Shown here in pieces: positions 50,801 through 61,577 of a DNA stretch of 64,000 bases (position 1 is its first letter; every line of letters begins with the position of its first letter). The position numbers were made by a program, and so were the translations under genes. The notes beneath the pieces were generated by a model. It was not told the origin of the DNA, did no database searches, and saw nothing but the letters and a program-made list of their open reading frames with translations. Source of the stretch: Datnioides undecimradiatus (taxonomy: Eukaryota; Chordata; Actinopteri; Lobotiformes; Datnioididae); the NCBI GenBank assembly GCA_008933995.1, contig WARS01000029.1:10859107-10923106 (forward strand), in the 5' to 3' direction.

Positions 50801-52854
50801 AGCGGCGGCCAGTCCTCTACGTGGTCAACCTACTGATCCCCAGCTCCTTCCTCATGCTCATCGACATCCTGTCTTTCTACCTGCCCCCCCATAGCGTCGA
50901 CCGCGCTTCCTTCAAGATGACCCTCATCCTGGGCTACACCGTCTTCCTACTCATCATGAACGACCTGCTGCCAAGCACCGCAAACGGCACGCCCATTATA
51001 GGTCAGGTGCAGTGACGTGTATATGGACTAACATAGCCTGGATTTTAAATTTATCAGTAACATGATAAATGCTGTGTGAAAAGCCATTGATTTGCTCATT
51101 TCACTATTATTATTGTGTTTTTCTTTTCTTTTTTGGAATCACTGAAAAATTGGGGGTTTTTTTATGAATTGCTACTAAAGGGAGGTCCTGCCATGCTGCA
51201 CTGGAAACACTCAAACTGCCTGCATCAATTCCTTTGCACATGCTCCATCACGGAAAGAGAAACTAGATTGTACTGGTGCATCCCTGGTGCCATACTCAAA
51301 CACACAACAAGTTTCATAAAACAAACAAATCATATGCAGCTGAACCATAGTGGTTTTCAGTTAACAGGGATAATGAGGAGGAAATATCATACTTTGCACT
51401 ACTGAAGGTAAGGTTTGAAAGCTGAAAAGAAACCACTCAGTCAATAAAACTGAGCAACAACTCTGTTAACCCCCTGCAAACATAACTTCTGCTGATGAGT
51501 AAAACTTGCAAAGTTGCACTTGTGATTTCATTAGTGAGTTTTCTTCGATATCTCAATCTGCCCTCTACTCTAGGTATCTATTTCTCTGTGTGTCTGGCCC
51601 TCATGGTCATTAGTCTATTGGAGACGGTCATCATCACCAATGTCCTCCACCACAGCTCCATGAAATATCAAGAAGTTCCAAACTGGGTGCGGGTTGTTGT
51701 CCTCAAATACATCGCCAACCTCATTTGCTACCGATGGGCAGATGACATCCAGCTTTCCTCTGTACCACAGAAGAATAAACAACGTGACAGCTCAAATGGC
51801 GGCTCAGGACCCTGGATCATCCAGCCTGCCAGTCAGACAGCTGCCCAGCAAGCAACCAGCAGCGGAGGTAATCAGAGAAAATGACAAATACTGCTTAAAG
51901 TCATTTAAAACTAAAACAATGATTTTTAAAGTGTACGGCATGTTAGAGAAAAAGAAATATGCCTCAAAACAATGTAACCACACTGTTACGTTGTTTTTTT
52001 GTTTGTTTATTATTCTTAATCTCCATTATCACTTAAAATTAACAATGAGACATTCAGTCTTTTTGTACTGTATATTGGACAAATTCATTTTAAAGCAACA
52101 ATCCTACACCAGCAAACTGTAAATTGATTGCTACATTTGTGTGTGAAGCCTTTCCTGTGTTCAGAGCAATTACTGATTTTTTAAATTATCACTTCATCAA
52201 ATTAGTTTACATGATTCAAATGTAAGGAAAGTTATTTGGTCATTTGAGATGTATTATATACGAGTTAGGCTGAGACAACAAAGAGAGTGGCAAAGCGTGA
52301 ATGCAGAACCAGGGCTGGTAATCTGTGAGCTGATGACAGGCAGGTGTGAGCTGTGTAGAGCCAGGAGGCTGGAGGGAAACCACCCACTACATACGACTTA
52401 CTATACTAGTAAACAAACCCACTGTGAATGCATGAGTTTAATGATAAACAGGTAAAACTTTTGTAATTGACATTTTGGCAAAATTTACATTCATAAAATG
52501 ATATAGGTGACCTATATATCGAAAATATACTCCAATCATTAAAATATCTGCATAAACTGAACAAATTAATGTAATAATAATTTTTATTGCTGTTAGGTTA
52601 ATGTGACTTTTACTAACCTGACCTTTCACCTGCCAGGTACAGCTGCTCTGCCTGAACTGCAGCAGATATGTCAGTACCTTGGTGACCTTCGTGCCCACCT
52701 CACCTCGCTGCAGAAGGAGAATGACCTGCAGGACCAGTGGTGCCACGTAGGCTATGTCCTTGACTTCCTGCTCTTCCGCATCTATCTGCTGCTCATCTCC
52801 TGTTACGCCTTAGTCATCATTTCAATGTGGTGCATCTGGATCAGCCCGTCCTAA
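47893..52854 (+). CDS. 5-HT3-type Cys-loop channel subunit, array copy C
   Basis: Nine exons: 47893-47947, 48510-48673, 48839-48883, 49037-49146, 49646-49815, 49950-50110, 50791-51001, 51574-51867 and 52637-52854, giving 475 residues. A clear signal peptide ([18 protein letters not shown]) begins at ATG 47893. Features: loop-D Trp (FLWLRL), [16 protein letters not shown], Cys-loop [23 protein letters not shown]1 [15 protein letters not shown]2 [20 protein letters not shown]3 [15 protein letters not shown], a longer M3-M4 loop rich in Q/S, and M4 [19 protein letters not shown]. It is the most divergent intact copy; loop A has YE instead of NE and the M3-M4 exon is 294 bp against 186-210 in A and B. 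Loop-B position is Tyr (49803-49805). Polyadenylation signals at 53330-53335 and 53350. Channel subunit by family; ligand not established. Confidence 0.88.
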
Positions 52855-53688
52855 TCAGACATGTCAACCAGGGCTGGGATCCAGTTTTCAGTGAAATACT
52901 TGGATGACTAAATAACAAAACAGAAAGCAGTTTGTATAACTGAAGTCTCAGCCAGCATCTGTCAGTTCTCTGTCTATAACGTCTGTTTACAATTTGTGTT
53001 TTGTTTTCTGAAGGATGGACCAATATTTAAATGCAGCACAATGATTTATGGACCATAACTGCAAAATGATGATCATCAACAAAGAGTGTTTACTGTTTTT
53101 AAGGTTATTTCCTGCTGTAACTATTCCTGCTGCACTGCTTCCTGTGATCGCTTCCTGTGATGTCAGTAAATGTAGTTTACATCTTCACTATGGGAAAAAC
53201 TCAAATATATCTGGGTAACTCCTAATTTCTCCTTATCAAACAATAGAATGAGAGTGCTCCTGCCACTGCAAGACGTTTGGCCTCAGTGTCCCCTTTTAAT
53301 GTTGCCAATGCTAAAACTGTAGAGAACATAATAAAGCACCTTCTGTCTTCAATAAATCTCTTTTTACAGTTTTTGCTTCAGTTATTTGTCTAATTGCAGG
53401 TATGCACCATGTGATCTAGGGATTGCTTAGACAAAAGATGACTGATGTGTAAAAAATGTCACTTCCTTTGATCCTGGATCCAAAAGGGTGATTTTATGAT
53501 TAAAATGTGAGTGTGCTGACACATTAAACCATAGAATAAGTAATGCAAGCATCATTTTGTATAATGACAGAGCAACCATCCAGATACAAAGTTAAGATTC
53601 ATCTACATGAAACAAATCCACCTGAGAACCTGTTGTACAATCCATACACGCATTATGCAAACACTTCTTGGCGTGCTGTTTAATGTAG

Positions 53689-56600
53689 GAGTGGCAAATA
53701 AAGGGACTGAGATGGGATGAGAAGGAATGCGGAACTGCAAGAGTGTCTGTCCCTCGGGAAAGGCTCTGGATCCCAGACATCCACATCTCAGAGTTGTAAG
53801 TTAAAAGGCTATTCAGTAATTGTTAGCCAAAGCAGAGAAACTATACTTGGAGTTAAGAAAAAAACTGAAATCACACCAGTTCTTGAAAAGCAATCTTAGA
53901 CTGACAAATGATGCCGTTATAATTAGGCCAGTTAAGAAAGAAAATAGTATTCAACTTGTTGTTAAAACAATGAAAAGGCTGGGCTGTCTGATACGAACCT
54001 CATTGTCTTTGCTTTCTTTGGATTTTGGATAATTTAATCATTTTTTTGTTTTTGTTTTTTTCCTTTTCCAGCATGGATGAGGACAAATCTCCCAAAACTC
54101 CGTATGTCTATTTATATAACACAGGTCATGTTTATGATGATAAGCCAGTCAGAGTGATCAGCTTCTGCAGATTAGTAATCTACACTTTCCCCTTCGATGT
54201 CCAGAACTGCTCCCTGACCTTTGGATCATATCTACACTTTAGTAGGCCTGCTTGAATATGTAGAGTTTGATCTTCAATGACTGTATTAATCACAACATGG
54301 TAAATTGTAGCTTTGTCTACTGCAGATGTTGATGGGTGTTGATTTGGAGTTTTAACACTTGGCTTTTACTACAATAGTTAATGTCTGCCCAAAGGTGTTC
54401 TTTAATCACTAGTGAAATTTAACCCAGACTTATGGTTTTGTCTTGTCACTGGATAAATACAAATGCAAAACTCTCTTAAAATACTTCAGCGTGCGTGGAT
54501 TGATATTTACCAAAAAGTTCATCTTGGTCTTCTAATGACTCAAAGCAAAATGGTGCTGTCCAATGTTATTGACGCTCAAGACATAAGGATGATTCAAGGC
54601 ACCATATCTGAAGTCCAGAGATGTGTTTCAGACCAACAGAGAGTGGGAGCTCGCAGACATCATCATTGGCCCTTCCACCCTGGCGTTAGATCTGGGAAGA
54701 TACTCTGAGATCATATACTATGTAAGAATTTTTAATTATTCTGTGATCACTTATTTTGAATTGTGAACATAAATAAAGACATAACTAACATGCAGTACAG
54801 GCTTTGTACTAATCGTAGCATACAGTTTTTGCTGTGACTGTAGAAGAAACAACACACTGAACCTTTTAATACTGACAGGAAATGATACAATATGTCAGAC
54901 GTCAAGCCAAGTACTTAAAATGGCAGTCAGTTAAATGTAGCTGTGAGAAATTCCTATATTTCCTTTTTTTAATGTGACTTACTCTATTTTTCACTTTTCT
55001 AGAGTGAGAATGGTAAAATAAATAAATAAATAAATAAATGTATAATATGTATAAAATAAATGTATTTAAGGCCAGAGCAGGCATTTAGGACACTGAGGCC
55101 ATGTCCCCGTCGTGTCCTCCCCTGAAAGAAGGTAGAATTAAACAACTGACTTCTTGCAGTAGATAAAAAATGAAATACATAAAATATCACAACATTTTTA
55201 TAGAGTGTTTGTTTTGTGTTATAAGATAGATAAATAAGATATAAATAAATATCTGACTAAACTTTGACGTGATGTACATGTTGTGTCATTCCAAGATCAT
55301 TATAAGACGTCGGCCAGTCCTCTATGTGGTGAACCTGCTTATCCCCAGCTGCTTTCTTGTCACACTGGACCTCTTCAGCTTCCTGCTGCCCCCTCACAGT
55401 GTCGACCGTTCTTCCTTCAAGATGACCCTCATCCTGGGCTACACAGTGTTCCTACTCATCATGAACGACCTGCTGCCTGTTACTGGAGAGACGACACCTC
55501 TCATCAGTGAGTGACACCTGTGATTACACAATAACAACAATGGAGGAAAGTGTTTGTGGTTAGGATTATATTGTCACATTAAAGTAGTTCCAATAAAAGT
55601 TTACTTGAGAGTAATATTTCACTCACTGAGAGTTTCTGAGAAGAGGTGCTGCTGTCAAAAACAAACAGGAAGTTGGTTACTGTGGTTTGACTGTGATTCG
55701 CATCAAAATTTGGAGTCTTTGGACACAGAGGTGAAATGTATATGTTGATAGATTCAGTTTGACTTACAATCAGAATACTATTGTCCATCACGAATAATTG
55801 TCCAATAATCATAGCAAAATACTTGAGCTGTGTTTTTACATTTAATTCATATCAAAGTAATCCAGAGACAGTTGTCTGGAAAACCAACTGGGTTTTGGTT
55901 GTTTTTTTGTTTTTTAAAAAAAAACAAAAAACATTACAAGCAAAGTAATACCACATCTTTCTTTGACAAAAATGTAAACAAATAAGGACAAAAAAGGTCA
56001 GACTCGGGTCGGATCTTCCAGCTGATCCACTGTCTCTATGGAAACATCGTACTTTCATTATAAGAGCTGTTTCTTATATTCCCAGAAAAGTGACTCTCTC
56101 CTCATTATTTGCTTGGTATTGAGTAACCTATGAACCTATGAACATATAGCAAAAATGGTAAACACTTCAAATTGATGTCTGGCGATCAATGATCAATACA
56201 GTTTGTGTGAACCAGAACTTTCACACACTCTGTCATGACACTGGATCTTCCTCAGCAGCTCCACAACTAAATGTCCAACCTTGTAAAGAAATGCTTCAGT
56301 GAGTGTTGTTTACTGGAACATTAGGCTCAGATTTCGGTTATGATCTGTTTCTTGCAGTCAGACATGCATCCATGCAGATCCAATCCTCCTTTAATGAGAT
56401 GAGCAACAGGTTTCTCAAGTTCTAATGTAAACATCGTTTCTATGTCACAACCAGCCTGATGAGGCAAAGTAGCAAAGCGGGAAACACTTTGTTCTCCAAA
56501 GTCAAACAATGTAACTTACTGAGTAGAGATAAATTAGGTGCCGTGTGAAGTCGTATGCATGAATGAGGGGATAGAGTGTTGCATGAAAACAAAAGAAAGC

Positions 56601-57541
56601 GATAAAAGTGAAGTTAGGCTGTGACATAACCACACATGTGCCAGCAGGGATGGAGAGAACTAGCCTGTGATAAAAGAATGGGATCACTGGGCCCTCGGGT
56701 GCACAGTTGACACTGATGATCCCCTGCCCCACCCACCAGGCATCTGAAAAACAGACAGAGAACTTGTTGTCGCATCTCAAACAAGATAAACCGACATATA
56801 TACGTCAATAAAGTGAATGTACAGCATACAGTGCTGACAGAAATATTTCATCCTGAATCCTCCTTGTTTTTGTTGTCGCGTTTCCCGCAGACGTTTTCTT
56901 CTCCCTCAATCTCGCTCTGATGGTGGCCAGCCTGTTGGAGACGGTGTTCATCACGAATATCCAGTTCAGCTCCAGTCGCTACAGTGCAGTGTCTCACTGG
57001 CTCAACGTCCTCGTCTTGCAATATCTTGCTGTTATCGTTTGTCTCCCTAAATAAATACATAAATATTGTCAATGTAAATATTTGGATGTATGAATCCTTT
57101 TTAACTGTTATAGGTAACTACAGAGGTACTTCTTGTTTGGGAAAGTATTGTTGCCTTGATAACAAACCATTTACCTCATGCACTGATTTCAATTTTTAAC
57201 CACACTCTTCTTTGTTTTTGACAGATCCAGCAATGAATTCCGGCATCAGCAGCATCTCAGGGAGACATCCTCATAGCATCTCAGGTGATACATGTCCAGG
57301 GAAACCCCCTCTGACCCCTCATGAGCCAGCACTGGATGAACTGAGGAAGCTGAACAGAGACCTCATGGCCATCCGGCTCCAGGTGGACAAACACTTTCAG
57401 GGGACCAAAACCTCACAGGAATGGCAAATGATCGGGATAGTCATCGACCGTCTGCTGTTCGGCTTGTACACCATCTTCATCATTGTCAGCTTCTTCTCCA
57501 TCATGTGTATCTGGATCTGGAATAACTCATATGCAGCATGA
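53689..57541 (+). pseudogene. 5-HT3-type channel copy D, degraded
   Basis: Recognisable exons: exon 4 at 53689-53795 ([20 protein letters not shown]), exon 5 at 54072-54241 (Cys-loop [15 protein letters not shown]), exon 6 remnant about 54575-54721, exon 7 at 55296-55506 (M1-M2 intact), exon 8 at 56891-57054 and exon 9 at about 57225-57541 (MA region and M4 intact). Defects: no exons 1-3 between copy C's polyadenylation signals and 53689; exon 6 has no good acceptor and changes frame between QRCV and QTNREWELAD; exon 8 runs into TAA at 57052-57054 right after CLPK, before any donor, so M4 would be lost. It is most likely a pseudogene, although exons 7 and 9 look under recent constraint or conversion. 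An unusual spliced form cannot be excluded. Confidence 0.75.
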
Positions 57542-58387
57542 TTTAACTGGAGGCAGCTGATATGTTAGTGCATATTTAGACTAACTGTGCACAAAAGAAT
57601 ATAAAAATTTCACTGCACATCTAAGATGGTTGTACATATTTACATGTCTATCAGAAGCCCAGTCAGCATCCTCAGGAGAAGAAGAGGAATAAGCCATGAC
57701 CTGTAACTTGTGATGGACGTCGGCGTAGAGTTGAACTGTTTTCGATGAGTTTAGTCTGAGTTGTCTCTTCTGATTTTAGCATTTTTAAAACAGCATGAAA
57801 CCAAAAACAACTAAATGGCTAAAATCAAGCATAGCTAAAGCCAGGTTCATGAAGATCTTCACAATAGTAGGAGTAAAACTGTTGCTTGTTTGCAATATTG
57901 TAGTTTGAAATATAAGCGCTTTCCCGTATTTGTTTGGGGTTTGTGTTAAAATGCACCAACTGCCGACTGGTTTTAATAGAGGAACCAAGTACCAATTACT
58001 GTGCACTGTTGGTTGTCTCTCTTTATAACGTGAGCACTACAAACCTCAAATCACCTAAAACGTCATCTTCAGGGTGTTTCTTTCATTCTCAAAACACACA
58101 CTGCTGACACTTACTAGACAGATCTGAAGTTTAGGTCCCTGGAGAAATTCTCTTTAGATGTCACATTTCATCCACTAGGTGGTGCTGCTGGTTGATTGTT
58201 GTTGTTGATACACAGTGTAATCCATCTACTATACAGTTAGACTGCAACTGAATCTTAGAAACTATCTGGATGACCTTGTAATACAAAGAGATTATCTTCA
58301 TTTGTGATTAATGTGTTTCTCAGTCAGGGGGCCTACAAGTTGAATAGCTTGTGCAACGTAAGTGACCTGTTAATCACGCCTGTAGCA

Positions 58388-58790
58388 TGGACCAGTGCTG
58401 GAAAATAAAACAGTACATTGACTGCGGGACTTGTACTTTACTTGAGCTTTTCTATTTTCTGCTAATTTATACTGCAACTGCACTACAATTCAAAGGTGAA
58501 TATTGTACTTTTACTCACCTAAATCCCTTTATAACTTAAGATACCAGTAAGTTTGCAGAATCAGATTACTGTAAATAGGTTGAGATGAGACTTCACTGAT
58601 CCCATTGTGGGAATTCACAAGCTATCGATCAGGCCATAAATCAATCAAAATTTGCTAATTACTATTATTCAATAATATGATTCTGAAATAGGCCATTCTG
58701 CACAGAGTACTTTTACTTTTGGCATTTTAAGTACATATGGATGTGTATACTTGTGTGCTTTTACTCAAAAAAAAAACCTTTTAAATGCAC
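58388..58790. mobile_element. Second, decayed copy of the CAGTG(G/C)TGGAA teleost element
   Basis: Starts ccagtgctggaaaataaaac and contains acttgtactttacttgagc, ctgctaatttatactgc and gtacttttactcacctaaat. These are words of the same widespread fish repeat that lies at 39400-40052, here in the opposite orientation. The ends are approximate. Confidence 0.6.
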
Positions 58791-59263
58791 AACTTTTGTT
58801 TTTTATTGTATTTCTTTTATTGTCTTTTCTCTGTTGTGATATTGCTGCTGCCTCACTGTACTCTTACTGCAGCACACGCTGGATGTTGTTACTCATTTTT
58901 GTTCGTGGGGATAGATCTTTGTTTGTCCTCTACAATCCTTGTAAAATTGTGCAGCACATCAGTTTAGAATTTGTGATTCAAGTGGTTTATAGAGTCCAAG
59001 CTTCAGTTTGGAGCTGAAATGAAGGGTCAATTAACCGATGAGTCAATTAATTTTGATACTGAATGGTTTTTGAAACATAAAACTGTCAAACATCGTCCGG
59101 TTCCATATTCTCAAATGAGAAAATTTGCTCCTTTTCTATATTTTACATTAAAATAATCTCTCCTTGGATATAAAACTTATAAAATCACTTTTTTGTCGGT
59201 TTCTGTGTCTCTTTTCTAACAGCACACAAAAGCAATTATCCTTATCAACAGTCTTGCCAGTCT

Positions 59264-60496
59264 TTTATTATCAACTTAATTACAGAACAAAGTAAAATTA
59301 AGACAAACAATTACATAATAATGACATTAACATTAATTAACATCTTCAATGATAGACACTTAAGTCTGTAGTGCACTTGAAACCTCTACACACCTCCATG
59401 TTAAAGGCAGTCCAAGGACAAACAGTCTGCTGTGTTGAGGAGGCGTTTCAGCGAGTTCACTTCGAGTTCAGCATTTCAATTAAAAGCAAACTCATTAAAA
59501 CTTAAGACATGGGTGGAGTTTTTCTCTTTAATACTTGTCTGTCAAGGCTTGGGATAGGAATGTCACATTTATTGCTTTAAGGAGTGTCTCATGAGATTCA
59601 TGAGGGATTGTACGCATAAAGCAACTGGTGTGAAGTGTCTCTAAAAAGCTGCGGGGTCCCAAAGAGAAATCAGATGATTAAAAGTGCACAAAAAGAAATA
59701 AAAATAACATTTGTTGACTTAAGTTTTGAATTTTCTAAGAATTTCAGTCCAAGACTTGATTCATCAGTTTTGATGATGCTATGATGATTTTTGACTAAAT
59801 GGTGGATTTTTTTGTTTTGGACTCACAATGCAGTGCAAACCAGGTGACAGAGGAACTTCATGAAAGAAACAGTAACATTTCACTGTGAAGGTTCATGTTC
59901 TTAGAAACGAACATTAGAAAAATCCCCAAAGAGTGACAACGCCAACTCGCCCCTCCACCAACAACAGGCAGGATCAGTGCAATTAACTTCACTCTCTATT
60001 ATTCCACAAACCTACAATGTTAGAAAACAGGCAAGTGCTGATCAGGCTGGTGCAAACCATTTGTGCATGACCCCAGGTTCAGCAGGTAGACATGTGTGAA
60101 CATACACACACAAGCACTCTTATTCACACAGCTTTTTCTGGTGACCACAAACACACACGCACACACACTCAAAGCGGCAGAAGACTGGATCATTTGCAGT
60201 TTCATTTAAAACATTTTGAACACTGACTCTTAAACGCCTTCCTGAAATCCAGTCTTTTTATAATCAAAGTCTACAAGTCCATTGGTCCCACAAACATAAG
60301 CATTGCTAAAACATGTAAAAACAGGACAGTAAGGAACACACAGGGAAAAGAAAGAGTTAGTTAAATAGCTTCAATATATTCAAATGAAAATAAAAACGAC
60401 ACAAAGGGCAGGATTGATCAAATACAGTATCTGCACTGAAAGTCAAGTCAAATCATAAAAAGATTTATGATTTGTTTTATTTGCTATTTTTTGCTA

Positions 60497-60528
<32 letters not shown>

Positions 60529-61440
60529 AATTTAAAAAAAAAATAGATCCTGCCTTTTAGGTCTCACAAAACAAACTTCAGCTAAGCCAGTAGCCAGTAA
60601 AATCACCAGAGTTAAAGCAGTTGCCAGAAGCTGCAATTGTAGGAAGGAGAGAGGTCAAACCTGGGTAACATCATCTGAGTGAATACTCATTTTCTGATCT
60701 GCTAAATCTCAGAGATCAGTTTCACCACAGAGAAACAAAGCGCCAAGGTTTCTAATGTAAACTGCAACATGGCTGCTGAAGATTTAGTCATTCAGACCAA
60801 GATTTCTCAAACAGAAAAATTCAGAGTTGATTTTTTTCTTTTCCAAACGATGCCAAAAAAGGGGGGGAAAGGAAAATAATTACAGACAAAAGAAAATTCT
60901 TGTTTCTCTCACAAGTTGCTAAAAAAAAAAAAGTTTTAGTCTGCCGCAATGACTTTTTTAATATTTCCACTAGGTGTCGCCAAAGTATGACACAGTCAAA
61001 CCTTACTTTATTTATAGTTAAAATTAATTCAACAGCTAAGTTTAGGATCACATATCGAGAAAGAAACAATGTCAAATCTTGGAGCATTTTTAAAGGAATA
61101 TTTCCTTCAGGACTTCCTGATTTGTGTAAAAGTCACTACATTTTCATGGAAAATTGACTATTCAAATAGCGAGGCTGGCACAAAAACACTAGCACTCAGA
61201 CTGAAGTGCATGTGTGAAAGGGGCTTAGCATCTGAAAATCAACATTGGCCATGTTCTCTTTAGGGACTGACATTAAACCCTAATGTAGTAAAACCTGCAC
61301 ATCTGGCGATATTTTGAGATCAAAACATCTGTTTTGTCACCCAGGTCTGACTGGAACGGAAAGAGAGGTGTTCAGTCACTACAATCATGGTCGCATTGTG
61401 CTCATCTTCTTTTGTGTCCTAGTTTCTTCTGTTACCAGCG
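59264..61440 (-). other. Probable long 3'UTR of the Rubicon-homology-type gene
   Basis: Minus-strand sequence downstream of the stop at 61441-61443. A TTTATT (AATAAA on the minus strand) near 59266 would end a 3'UTR of about 2.2 kb. It includes a (TA)n run at 60502-60528 and poly-A/T runs. No other gene is seen here. The extent is inferred. Confidence 0.35.
60502..60528. repeat. (TA)n microsatellite
   Basis: Thirteen uninterrupted TA units within the probable 3'UTR. Confidence 0.9.
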
Positions 61441-61577
61441 CTAGGTCCCGCCTCCCTCGTCTTCTTGTTCCTCCATGTTTTTGCGCGCCATTCTCTCCCT
61501 CCGTTCGGCCAGCCGCTGACATCGAGGACAGTCTTTACCTGACCGGAAACAGCTGTGATGGTAACACGCGTGGCACT
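61441..61577 (-). CDS. Last exon of a Rubicon-homology-domain-type zinc protein (rubcn/plekhm-like), partial
   Basis: On the minus strand, an acceptor (ccccctttctcag) is followed by 45 codons to a TAG. The exon reads [20 protein letters not shown], then [13 protein letters not shown] and an acidic tail. The spacing C-x2-C-Y-H-x2-C-F...CPRC-x-RL-x2-RR is the end of the Rubicon homology (zf-RING_9) domain of RUBCN, RUBCNL, PLEKHM1/3 and DEF8. Those proteins act in Rab7-linked autophagy and endosome-lysosome traffic. I favour RUBCN because human RUBCN and DYNLT2B both lie at 3q29, but that is context, not proof. The exon enters in phase 1. The preceding half of the domain is not found in 61.6-64 kb, so upstream exons are probably beyond the window, or the IQ-type segment is the preceding exon. 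Confidence 0.6.

Noticed and set aside
53689-57541. Copy D as an intact fourth receptor gene
   Set aside because: Missing exons 1-3, shifted exon 6 and a stop in exon 8 argue for a pseudogene.
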